Origin: Pusillimonas sp. MFBS29
GTDB lineage: Bacteria > Pseudomonadota > Gammaproteobacteria > Burkholderiales > Burkholderiaceae_B
DNA: 33,697 nt
Direction of reading: 5' to 3'
Assembly: GCF_020687695.1 (NCBI RefSeq)
Contig: NZ_JAJEWL010000015.1
Span: 1-33,697, forward strand
This document shows, one piece after another, positions 8,485-16,487 of the stretch. The notes beneath the pieces were generated by a model, which was not told the origin of the DNA, ran no database searches, and was given only the letters and a program-made list of their open reading frames with translations. Position 1 is the first letter of the stretch; each line of letters starts with the position of its first letter. The translations under genes and the position numbers were made by a program.

Positions 8485-8892
8485 ATGGTTATCCTAAAAT
8501 ACGCTGTATTCACCCTTGTGATGATCGTGGGCGTACTAACTAGCGTAGCCCATGCTGCCCCACCCCAAGCGATTATCAAGCAGGTTATGACAAAGCCGCT
8601 GGATGATTACCCAGACAAGGAGGCGCTCATGATTACTGTCGAGTATCCTCCCGGAGCCGTGGATCCAGTGCATAGACATCTTGCACACAGCTTTGTTTAT
8701 GTACTGGAAGGCTCGATCATCATGCAAGTGCAAGGCGGTCAAGAAGTGGCGCTGACACCAGGACAAAGCTTCTATGAAGGTCCCGACGACTTGCATACCA
8801 TAGGGCGGAACGCCAGTCAGACGCAACCAGCAAGATTTCTGGTGTTGCTGCTGAAGGATCAGAACGTACCGTTCTTTATTCCAGAACATTAG
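8485..8892 (+). CDS. Exported cupin-domain protein
   Basis: A 135-residue protein with a Sec signal peptide (hydrophobic residues 4-21, likely cleavage after AHA at 22-24) and a single RmlC-like cupin barrel. Cupin motif 1 is visible as HRHLAHSFVYVLEG and motif 2 as LTPGQSFYEGPDDLHTIGRN. The His, Glu and His positions needed for a metal site are present. Small periplasmic cupins of this type often accompany oxidative-stress or quinone-detoxification genes, but no reaction can be assigned. GGAGG precedes the ATG at a good distance. Confidence 0.88.
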   Translation: MVILKYAVFTLVMIVGVLTSVAHAAPPQAIIKQVMTKPLDDYPDKEALMITVEYPPGAVDPVHRHLAHSFVYVLEGSIIMQVQGGQEVALTPGQSFYEGPDDLHTIGRNASQTQPARFLVLLLKDQNVPFFIPEH

Positions 8893-8938
8893 GCTGCTTC
8901 GGCATCAATGTAACTGTTTGAAAAAACAAGACCGACAG

Positions 8939-8965
8939 CGTCACAGAGAGCAGTACTCATACGTC
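8939..8965 (+). promoter_or_regulatory. ECF41-type promoter (CGTCACA, 16 bp, CGTC)
   Basis: CGTCACA at 8939-8945 matches 6 of 7 bases of the ECF41 -35 element, and CGTC at 8962-8965 is the full -10 element, with exactly the expected 16-bp spacer. It is in the same cluster as an intact ECF41 sigma gene and faces the LysR gene. The -10 ends 9 bp before the annotated LysR ATG, implying an almost leaderless transcript or a later start codon. The motif pair is seen directly; use by the sigma factor is inference. Confidence 0.6.
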
Positions 8966-8974
8966 TAGTCAGGT

Positions 8975-9997
8975 ATGAATACTCAATCTTTCCTCTCCTC
9001 ATCGCACGAGCAGCCGCGCCGTCCACTTATCGGGACGGCCGACTCACTCGCCAATACCTTTGTCACTAGTTATGCAGGTGTTATTGCATTTCTGGCTGTC
9101 GCCGATGAAGGCAGCTTCTCGCGTGCAAGTGATCGTCTGGGCATCGGACGCTCGGCGGTAAGCCGCAGCGTGCAAAAGCTTGAGGCGCAGCTAGATGCTC
9201 GTTTGTTTCACCGTACAACGCGCAGTACATCATTAACCCGAGAAGGTGAATTATTCTACGAAAACTGCCAGCCAGGAGTGATACGTATCATACGAGCGCT
9301 GGAAGACATGCGAGAACTGCGAAACGGCCCACCAAGGGGGCACCTACGCATCCACTCGACGCTCGGTTTCGGGCGCAAGGTAATTGCTCCGCTGCTACAA
9401 AGCTTTCATGCACAGTACCCTGATATCACGCTGGAACTTCTGCTGGATGACCGTCCAGCTGACTTCACGGCTGACCGTATCGACGTATCTTTCCGAGACG
9501 GTCGAATGGAGGACTGCGATATCGTGGCCCGCCAGTTGATTCCAATGCAGATGTTCGTATGTGCTTCGCCAGGGTATACGGCGGCCTACGGCCTACCTCA
9601 TCATATCAATGACCTGCCTGAGCACCACTGCATTAACTTCTGCACGACCTCGGGGCGCGCCAGAGAATGGGAGTTCAAGATCAATGGTTATGCCCAGAGA
9701 TATGTACCGTCCGCCCACCATACATTCAATGATTTGGATTTAATCTTGCAAGCCGTACTGAACGACCAGGGTATTGCACAACTTCCTGCTTATCTGGTAT
9801 GTGATCTGCTCAAGGATCGAAAACTGGTCGCTTGTCTGGCACAGTATGCTCCAGATGATGGCGGTCACTACCTATGCTATCTCAGTCGCAAACAGCTTCC
9901 TGCCAGAATTCGCGTATTCGTTGACTACATCACCGAACAAATTCGTTCGCTCGATATGCAATGCCTGACTACGCTGGTGAACGTGGCTGCGCCCTGA
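8975..9997 (+). CDS. LysR-family transcriptional regulator
   Basis: A 340-residue LTTR. The winged HTH lies at about residues 33-92 (FLAVADEGSFSRASDRLGIGRSAVSRSVQKLE), followed by a LysR substrate-binding domain to about 325. It resembles the DsdC/PA-type subgroup that regulates adjacent oxidoreductases. The first 30 residues are not part of the usual fold, so translation may begin further in. This matters because the ECF41-like promoter abuts the first ATG. It likely controls the NmrA-like, Ohr and SDR genes downstream or the genes upstream; no binding site could be fixed by eye. Confidence 0.93.
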   Translation: MNTQSFLSSSHEQPRRPLIGTADSLANTFVTSYAGVIAFLAVADEGSFSRASDRLGIGRSAVSRSVQKLEAQLDARLFHRTTRSTSLTREGELFYENCQPGVIRIIRALEDMRELRNGPPRGHLRIHSTLGFGRKVIAPLLQSFHAQYPDITLELLLDDRPADFTADRIDVSFRDGRMEDCDIVARQLIPMQMFVCASPGYTAAYGLPHHINDLPEHHCINFCTTSGRAREWEFKINGYAQRYVPSAHHTFNDLDLILQAVLNDQGIAQLPAYLVCDLLKDRKLVACLAQYAPDDGGHYLCYLSRKQLPARIRVFVDYITEQIRSLDMQCLTTLVNVAAP

Positions 9998-10109
9998 AGA
10001 ACCCTCCATTGATGCGCTCAATGCAACACCATGAGTCCGTCTCCGGCTCTACCGCATGCCCGAGCTCAACCCTACAATTTTCATACCTACCCACACCCAG
10101 GAGAATGCT

Positions 10110-10865
10110 ATGAAAATCGTTGTCATTGGAGGCACTGGCCTCATCGGTACCAAAGTGGTTGAAAAACTAAAAACGCAAGGACATGAAGTTATTGCTGCAG
10201 CCCCTGCAACAGGCATCAACACCCTCACCGGTGAGGGTCTATCGCAAGCCATGGCAGGCACCTCTGTTGTCGTTGACCTTGCCAACTCTCCATCGTTCGC
10301 CGACAAAGATGTGCTGGAGTTCTTTGAAACCTCCGGCCGAAATATCTTCGCCGCCGAAATTGCGGCCGGGGTGCTACATCACGTTGCCCTATCTGTTGTA
10401 GGAACGGACCGCCTCGCACAAAGCGGCTATTTCCGCGGAAAAATAGCACAAGAGAAGCTCATACGAGAGTCAGGCGTGCCATATACGATCGTGCACTCAA
10501 CGCAATTTTTCGAGTTTCTCGGTGGCATCGCGCAGGCAGGCAGCTCAGGAGAAACCGTGCAAATATCACCTGCGTTCTTCCAACCGATTTCTTCGAGTGA
10601 CGTCGCTGCAGCGGTGGCGGACTACGCAGTTGGTGCTCCCTGCAATGGCATAGTCGAGATTGCTGGCCCAGAGTGTGTAAAGCTATCTGACCTGGTCCAA
10701 CGTTACCTAAAGGCAATCTCTGATTCGCGTAGCGTGGTAGAGGACGAACATGCCCTGTACTTCGGTGCAGAGCTTAAAAGCGACACGCTGATGCCCGGGG
10801 TTAACCCCCGCCTTGGCGCTGTGAACTTTGATACATGGTTTGCCCAGTCACACGTATCGAATTAG
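10110..10865 (+). CDS. NmrA-like NAD(P)-binding reductase (atypical SDR)
   Basis: A 251-residue Rossmann-fold protein. The start at 10110 is preferred over an upstream in-frame one because CAGGAG precedes it and the protein then opens with MKIVVIGGTGLIG, whose GxxGxxG is at residues 7-13. LSVVGTDRLAQSGYFRGKIAQE carries the atypical tyrosine and lysine region, and VPYTIVHSTQFFEF follows. The family includes NmrA redox sensors and NAD(P)H:quinone oxidoreductases. With the Ohr and SDR genes 19 and 38 bp on, it probably forms an operon. The substrate is unknown. Confidence 0.9.
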   Translation: MKIVVIGGTGLIGTKVVEKLKTQGHEVIAAAPATGINTLTGEGLSQAMAGTSVVVDLANSPSFADKDVLEFFETSGRNIFAAEIAAGVLHHVALSVVGTDRLAQSGYFRGKIAQEKLIRESGVPYTIVHSTQFFEFLGGIAQAGSSGETVQISPAFFQPISSSDVAAAVADYAVGAPCNGIVEIAGPECVKLSDLVQRYLKAISDSRSVVEDEHALYFGAELKSDTLMPGVNPRLGAVNFDTWFAQSHVSN

Positions 10866-10884
10866 GTGACAATCCCAGCACATT

Positions 10885-11400
10885 ATGGCCACATTAAAAG
10901 CACCACTCTTATCCTTATTGGAAAAATATCGTGGACGAGATACCAAAGCACTTTATTCCACCACCGTCACAGTGACGGGCGGTGATGCCAACCATGGGCG
11001 TGCATCTGGCATTGCACGCTCTGATGACGGCAATCTGGACGTCCACCTGCGCCTGCCAGAAGCGCTGGGTGGGCCCGGCGGTGGCTCCAACCCGGAGCAG
11101 TTGTTTGCAGCTGGCTATGCCGCTTGTTTTCATGGCGCTCTCAGCTTGCTCGCAGCACGCGACGGAGTCTCCATCCCTGATAGCTCGGTAGAGGTTCAAG
11201 TTGACTTCAGCCGTGACCCCATGGATGGTTTGTTTGTCCTGACTGCCCACACAAGAATTCACTTACCCGGGGTAGACCAAGCCATCGCTGAAGAGCTGGT
11301 TCGCAATACTGAACGCTTTTGTCCGTATACCAAGATGGCGCGGCAAGGCATCACGAATATTGTGGCGCTTGTTTCAACGGACAAGACTGACGAACGTTAG
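10885..11400 (+). CDS. Ohr/OsmC-family organic hydroperoxide peroxidase
   Basis: A 171-residue thiol peroxidase of the Ohr subfamily that reduces organic hydroperoxides. The two catalytic cysteines are C81 in AAGYAACFHGAL and C146 in ERFCPYTKMAR, and the Ohr signature GGPGGGSNPEQLFAAGY precedes the first. It is about 25-30 residues longer than standard Ohr, with an added N-terminal segment (MATLKAPLLSLLEKYRGRDT) that looks helical. The gene starts 19 bp after the NmrA-like gene. No OhrR-type MarR regulator is nearby, so control probably comes from the LysR or ECF41 proteins. Confidence 0.92.
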   Translation: MATLKAPLLSLLEKYRGRDTKALYSTTVTVTGGDANHGRASGIARSDDGNLDVHLRLPEALGGPGGGSNPEQLFAAGYAACFHGALSLLAARDGVSIPDSSVEVQVDFSRDPMDGLFVLTAHTRIHLPGVDQAIAEELVRNTERFCPYTKMARQGITNIVALVSTDKTDER

Positions 11401-11438
11401 CCCTGGGAATTCCCTAATTTTTACTCTCGAACAACACA

Positions 11439-12191
11439 ATGACCAAACTCAACACTCAAGTTGTGCTGGTGACTGGCGGTGGCGCCGGCATTGGCCTTTC
11501 TGCAGCCTCACAGTTTGCCAACAATGGTGCTCGCGTAGTCATCACCGGCCGTAGGCAGGAAGCACTAGAGCAAGCCGTACGCACCGGCTCTTGCGTTGAT
11601 TACATCGTGGCCGATGCAGGTAACCCCTCCGACGCCGCGCGAACTATCGAAGAACTCATACATCGACACGGACGTCTCGATGTGCTGGTCAACAATGCTG
11701 GGGCCGGTGCCATCCTGCCCCTATCACAGGCCAGCTTTGCACAAATCAATGAAATATTCTCTGTCAACGTCTTTGGACCATCATTGTTGACTACAGCAGC
11801 CCTGCCTTATCTGAAGCTGTCCGGCGGCAGCATTGTCAATGTAACGAGTACCTTTGGACACAAAGCCGCAGAGGCTCTCTCACACTATGCAGCCAGCAAA
11901 GCGGCGCTTGAGCATATGACCAGATGTTGGGCACTTGAACTTGCTCACGATGGCATACGCGTGAATGCCGTAGCTGCAGGCCCTACAGAAAGCAATTTCC
12001 TGTCGGAGAGAATGAAGTTATCGGCTGAGCAGATAGAACGCGTCAAAGCTAGCGAGCTCGCTCGTATTCCGCTGGGTCGACGCGGCATACCTGACGATGT
12101 GGCCAAGTGGATCGTTGCTCTCGCATCCCCCGATGCTGCATGGATCACTGGCCAGGTGTTTACGGTCGATGGCGGGCTCAGTGTAACCTGA
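11439..12191 (+). CDS. Classical short-chain dehydrogenase/reductase
   Basis: A 250-residue SDR with the cofactor motif TGGGAGIG (residues 12-19), NNAG at 85-88, catalytic S137, and the YxxxK pair Y150/K154 in SHYAASKAAL. The ITGQVFTVDGG C-terminal signature is also present. TGRRQ after beta-2 suggests NADPH preference. It begins 38 bp after the Ohr gene and is the last gene of the stress cluster. The alcohol or ketone substrate cannot be predicted. Confidence 0.93.
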   Translation: MTKLNTQVVLVTGGGAGIGLSAASQFANNGARVVITGRRQEALEQAVRTGSCVDYIVADAGNPSDAARTIEELIHRHGRLDVLVNNAGAGAILPLSQASFAQINEIFSVNVFGPSLLTTAALPYLKLSGGSIVNVTSTFGHKAAEALSHYAASKAALEHMTRCWALELAHDGIRVNAVAAGPTESNFLSERMKLSAEQIERVKASELARIPLGRRGIPDDVAKWIVALASPDAAWITGQVFTVDGGLSVT

Positions 12192-12504
12192 TAAACCACT
12201 AATGCTCGGCAATCACATGTAGTAAACCAGACTTAATCTGCCGATGTCTGTCAGATTTGGTCCAGACTTGAGATTGCTGTGACAGACCGAGTTCGGCCAA
12301 GACCGGCCATTATTGATTTAGCCCAATAGCGGATGTCGCGGCGAACTTTCTTGCGTCCGCATCATTTGAGTTGCGATATGGACTCAGCCGGGTCAACCTC
12401 CTTGTTGGAAGAAGGGTTTGCAATACATAATGGGGATGTATATATCAATTCATAGAAGGACCTAGCAGGTCCGTCTAATCACTGTTCGGCCTCATGGAGA
12501 AATC
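12192..12504. other. Intergenic region, little recognisable
   Basis: No coding frame is convincing. A short hairpin (GGACCT at 12458-12463, AGGTCC at 12467-12472) lies 27 bp before the next gene, in an AT-rich stretch that may hold its promoter. TGTGACA near 12278 would be an ECF41 -35 element on the minus strand but lacks the -10 at the right distance. GGAG at about 12496 serves as ribosome-binding site for the next gene. Confidence 0.5.
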
Positions 12505-13362
12505 ATGCAGTATGCAGGGAGACGGTGGGTATATTCCTACCGAAGGCTGTTCGATATTTGTTCCGAGAGAAAATTAACTACAGTTGCAAACCGCATTGCC
12601 GCGCAATACGCCACACTCACCCAAGATTGGACATGTGAAAGGAATTCTGAATGGTCCTGCCGCACATACTTCACAACCAAGATGATTCTTAATGCAACGG
12701 TGCTGTTAAATAGCCTGGAGTTTGCGCGAAACTCAGGCCTGCGCTCTGCGAATCCCTACTTTGAGTACTACGCCTTACTGTCGCTACTACGCGGCCTCGT
12801 TTACATGATTCCCACTGAGGAATGGAACGAAGGCGAGTTAATGGCAATCTCACACGCTCGCGCCATCAATGTCGCATTCGATTGGATTGCAAAATTTGAT
12901 AAGGATCTGGCGGCAGAGTTGAAGAAAACAGCCATGCAACTCAAGGCACAACGAGAGCTTATTGCATACAAAGCACCCGCCAGCGGCGATAGAAATCTTG
13001 GGCAAAACTACGATCTCGTAGATTTCTTAACGATCCTTGCAGAAATTTCCGAGTTCAACTCCGAGCTATTGGAAGGTTCAATAACAAAGAATGCTGATCC
13101 ATCTTCTTTCGAAGTACTTGACGACCATATTCATCAAATCGCTACCATAGAAGTCGAGGGGTTTATTTTTTCCGACAATGAAGATTATTGGCGTCTAGGT
13201 TACGTTCAACGCAAAACAAAGCGGCCGTATCACTTGGGCTTGTTCATGCACCCAGGTCAATCTGAAGACTTTATTGGCGCTTGGGACGGCGATGAGAACG
13301 AAGGCGAGTCATTTTCAAATGGTCCCCCCTCAAACTGGCAAGCCATCTTTGACGTACCGTGA
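12505..13362 (+). CDS. Unrecognised 285-residue protein
   Basis: I do not recognise this family. The protein is soluble, with no signal peptide or membrane segment. The N-terminal two thirds look alpha-helical (EYYALLSLLRGLVYMIP, ISHARAINVAFDWI). The last third has beta-rich, aromatic sequence (IATIEVEGFIFSDNEDYWRLGYVQRK) ending in acidic DGDENEGES. The ATG has GGAG six bases upstream. It sits alone between the stress cluster and the decayed integrase, so it may be cargo of the former mobile element. The codon content is AT-richer than the cluster to its left, in line with acquisition. Confidence 0.7.
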   Translation: MQYAGRRWVYSYRRLFDICSERKLTTVANRIAAQYATLTQDWTCERNSEWSCRTYFTTKMILNATVLLNSLEFARNSGLRSANPYFEYYALLSLLRGLVYMIPTEEWNEGELMAISHARAINVAFDWIAKFDKDLAAELKKTAMQLKAQRELIAYKAPASGDRNLGQNYDLVDFLTILAEISEFNSELLEGSITKNADPSSFEVLDDHIHQIATIEVEGFIFSDNEDYWRLGYVQRKTKRPYHLGLFMHPGQSEDFIGAWDGDENEGESFSNGPPSNWQAIFDVP

Positions 13363-13534
13363 AGCTGAGTCCATCACTCCGTCGGACCTGCGCAAAAATC
13401 CACGTAGCACCGGTTACGTCTACATTCCTGAATGCACGCGTTCAGAGTTCGGCAACTTCTGCTTCGGATCGATAGCGTCTGATCATACTTTCAAGCAACT
13501 GTCTATGGGATTTGAGTGATTGGCAGCACACTAA

Positions 13535-13560
13535 AACTCCTTTCCATACAAAAAGGAGTT
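13535..13560 (+). promoter_or_regulatory. Hairpin that masks the integrase ribosome-binding site
   Basis: AACTCCTTT (13535-13543) and AAAGGAGTT (13552-13560) are perfect 9-bp inverted arms around an 8-base loop. The right arm contains the AAGGAG ribosome-binding site for the ATG at 13565. In the RNA the site would be paired, so the hairpin could limit integrase translation. It might also serve as a short terminator-like or binding element. Confidence 0.55.
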
Positions 13561-14138
13561 CGTCATGAAAGCGACTATGCACACTGCCTTAACGCATGAG
13601 CCTTGGAACAAGGGAAAACTCGTTGGGCAAAGCACCATTGAAGATCAAAGATATCTGGGCTATCCGCGTCCGGCTACAACTGTCAAACGATATCCGTAAC
13701 CTTGCTCTCTTCAATCTCGCGATTGACAGTAAGCTACGGGCTTGCGACCTGGTAAAACTGCGGGTGCGTGATATTGCATATGGAGAGCATGTGGCACCTC
13801 GTACGATTGTTATGCAGCAAAAAACCCAACGCCCCGTGTAATTTGAAATCATTGAGCAAACACGCGAATCGTTGCTGACATGGATACGCTACAAATAGCT
13901 GCACGCTGATGATTTCATTTTCTCAAGCCGGATCCACGCATCTTTGCACTTGTCGACTAGGCAATACGCTCGGATAGTCGACGCCTGGGTGACTGCCATT
14001 GGTTTAGATCCGGCAGCATACGGCACACACACAATGCGAAGAACAAAGGCGTCATTGATTTACCGACGCACAAAAAATCTGAGAGCAGTTCAGTTGCTTC
14101 TTGGTCATTCCAAGCTCGAAAGTACGGTTCGATACCTT

Positions 14139-14146
14139 GGTATTGA
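14139..14146 (+). repeat. Left 8-bp target-site duplication of IS66
   Basis: GGTATTGA stands immediately before the left inverted repeat and recurs exactly at 18647-18654. Eight base pairs is the usual IS66-family duplication length. Joining the flanks at one copy restores the integrase codons. Confidence 0.92.
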
Positions 14147-14172
14147 GTAAGCGTCCGCCGAACACACATTGA
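14147..14172 (+). repeat. IS66 left terminal inverted repeat
   Basis: 26 bp starting GTAAGCGTCCGCCGAAC. It is identical to the reverse complement of 18621-18646 except for one A/G difference. Confidence 0.93.
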
Positions 14173-14225
14173 ATCGTCCGGTCCGGCGTAAGAGGATACG
14201 TGTCCATTATTTTCTTGGTGGACAC

Positions 14226-14642
14226 GTGGACACTATTGATAAGAGCACTTCCGGGCGCCGTCGTCGCCGCACCTTTGATGCCGCTTTCAAGGCCGAGCTC
14301 GTGGCGGCCTGCCAATATCCCGGCGTCTCGGTGGCAGCCATCGCGCTGGAGCACGGCCTTAATGCCAACTTGCTTCGTCGCTGGGTGACTGAACACGAAC
14401 GCTACGGGCATCACGGTGGAGACATCGCAGCAGCGGCACCACCTGCGATCTCCCAATGCCGGCCAGCGCCGCGAGCTCCCGCGTTGCCGGCACCCTTCGT
14501 TCCCGTCAGCATGGCTTCCACAGCACCGAATGATGGAGCCATCAGCATCGATATGACGAAGGGTGCGACGACGGTGCGCGTCACTTGGCCGGTGAGCGCC
14601 GCGGCGCAATGCGCTGAACTACTACGCGAGTGGTTGCGGTGA
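14226..14642 (+). CDS. tnpA: IS66 accessory protein TnpA
   Basis: A small basic DNA-binding protein of IS66 elements, 138 residues from the GTG at 14226. A TTG inside the left inverted repeat could extend it, but the added residues do not look like the family. The HTH-like part is GRRRRRTFDAAFKAELVAA through VSVAAIALEHGLNANLLRRW, the conserved IS66 OrfA/transposase_8-like region. A Pro/Ala linker and a TVRVTWP end follow. The stop overlaps the start of tnpB (GTGA), which suggests coupled translation. Confidence 0.88.
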   Translation: MDTIDKSTSGRRRRRTFDAAFKAELVAACQYPGVSVAAIALEHGLNANLLRRWVTEHERYGHHGGDIAAAAPPAISQCRPAPRAPALPAPFVPVSMASTAPNDGAISIDMTKGATTVRVTWPVSAAAQCAELLREWLR

Positions 14643-14971
14643 TCCGTATTGACCAAGTCTGGCTCGCGGTCGAACCTGTGGATATGCGTAGCGGCATGGA
14701 CCGGCTGCTGGCGAAGGTGATAGAAGTCTTCGGCGCTTCGCAGCCGTACCATGCATATGTGTTTGCCAACCGCCGCGGCACACGGCTGAAGGTGCTGGTA
14801 TGCGATGGCTTCGGCGTCTGGCTGGCCGTACGTCGGCTGCACCAGGGCAGTGTGCACTGGCCACGGCCTGGCGATACGCAGATGGAACTCACCGCACAAC
14901 AGGCGCACGCCCTGGTGATCGGCCTGCCATGGCAGCGCCTGAGCGAGTACGAGTCGATCGCCATGTTGTGA
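14639..14971 (+). CDS. tnpB: IS66 Orf2 accessory protein TnpB
   Basis: A 110-residue IS66 Orf2-family protein required for transposition together with TnpA and TnpC. It opens VIRIDQVWLAVEPVDMRSGMD and contains the family core YVFANRRGTRLKVLVCDGFG. A GTG at 14639, overlapping the tnpA stop, gives the family-like N-terminus; a GTG nine bases earlier is possible. Length matches other members. Confidence 0.93.
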   Translation: MIRIDQVWLAVEPVDMRSGMDRLLAKVIEVFGASQPYHAYVFANRRGTRLKVLVCDGFGVWLAVRRLHQGSVHWPRPGDTQMELTAQQAHALVIGLPWQRLSEYESIAML

Positions 14972-16445
14972 TAGCGGATTTGCAATCCGGGGCTGTGCGA
15001 ATGGTGCGCTGCACACGGGTCTGGCATCATGACGCCCATGTCTCTGAAGTCTGCACCCAACCTCGATCAGCTCGATGCCGACGCCCTGCGGGCGTTGGCC
15101 GCGGAGTTGATGAGCAAGGTCGACCAGCAGGCGCAGGAGATCCACTTCAAGGCCACCCACATCCGCAAGCTCACGCACGAGATTGCAGTGCTACGCCGCT
15201 ATCGCTTCGGCAAGAAGAGTGAACAGCTCGGCGGCGAGCAAGGCCTGTTGTTGGAGGATGCGGTCGATGCCGACATCGCTGCCATCGAGCAGGAACTCAT
15301 CAACCTGGACGGTGCGCAGCCTGAACAGAAGACTGCAGCAACGCCCAAGCGTCAGACCCTGCCGCCGGAATTGCCCCGCATCCAAGTGCGCCATGAGCCG
15401 CACTCTACCACCTGCACCTGCGGTTGCCAGATGCAGAGGATCGGTGAAGACATCACCGAGAAGCTCGATTACACGCCCGGGGTGTTCAGCGTTGAGCAGC
15501 ACATCCGTGGCAAGTGGGCTTGCCGCCAGTGCGAGAGCCTGACCCAGGCACCCATGCCGGCACAGGTGATCGATAAGGGCATCGCAACGTCAAGCCTGCT
15601 GGCTCATGTGCTGGTGGCGAAGTATGCCGACCATCTGCCGCTATACCGCCAGGAGCAGACCTACGCGCGCGTCGGGGTAAAGATTCCGCGCTCCACGCTT
15701 GCCGAATGGGTGGGTGTGTGCGGGGTGCGCTTGCAGCCGCTGATCGATGCGCTGCGTGAAGCCATCCTGAACGAGCCGGTGGTGCACGTGGATGAAACGC
15801 CGGTACAGGTGCTGCAACCCGGCAGCAAGAAAACGCACCGTGCCTACCTGTGGGCCTACGCTCCCGGCGCCTTGCAGGATCTGAAGGCGGTTGTTTACGA
15901 CTTTACCGAAGGACGCTCAGGCGCTCACGCCCGAGCCTTCCTGGGTCACTGGCGCGGTGAACTCGTCTGTGACGACTACGGCGGCTATAAAGCCTGCTTC
16001 GAACAAGGCATCGCCGAGGTCGGCTGCATGGCGCACGCCCGGCGTAAGTTCTACGAGCTGCATCAGTCGGGCAAAAGCCAGATCGCGGAACAGGCGCTCA
16101 AATCCATCGGGCAACTCTACGGGATCGAGGCTCAGGGCGCAGGCTTGGCTGCCGAAGCACGGCGGCAACTGCGTGAGCGGCAGGCCAGGCCCATTGCCGA
16201 AGCCTTGCATGCCTGGATGATGGCCCATCGCCTGAAAGTACCCGACGGTACTGGCATCGCGCGGGCGTTGGATTACAGCCTGAAGCGCTGGGCGGCGTTG
16301 ACGCGTTACCTGGGTGATGGCCGCTTACCCATCGGTAGAGTCGAGATGTGGCGCGGTGGTTGGAATTGGCATTCAGTCGGGCCGTATCGGAAGATACGAC
16401 GCGCCAGTAACCGCCTCGGAACTCCGTTTCCACACCCCGCTCATC

Positions 16446-16478
16446 GAACCGGACGTGCAGATTTCCCGCATCCGGCTC
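16446..16478 (-). ncRNA. Group II intron domain V catalytic hairpin
   Basis: On the minus strand this 33-nt hairpin starts GAGCCGGATGC, has a GAAA-containing loop and ends GCACGTCCGGTTC. The lower stem pairs GAGCCGGA with TCCGGTTC, and the ATGC/GCACGT asymmetric bulge of domain V is present. It follows the RT stop codon closely, as in most bacterial group II introns. Confidence 0.92.
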
Positions 16479-16487
16479 TCTTTCGGG

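Noticed and set aside
12275-12284. TGTGACA as a minus-strand ECF41 -35 element
   Set aside because: No CGTC at 16 bp and no gene starts in that direction nearby.
13366-13519. Frame after the unrecognised gene (ITPSDLRKNPRSTGYVYIPE...)
   Set aside because: No start codon or ribosome-binding site of its own and no recognised family; it overlaps the end of the previous gene and the integrase leader.
14052-15178. Long minus-strand frames opposite the IS66 genes
   Set aside because: They are shadows of GC-rich tnpA/tnpB codons; the plus-strand products are clear family members.
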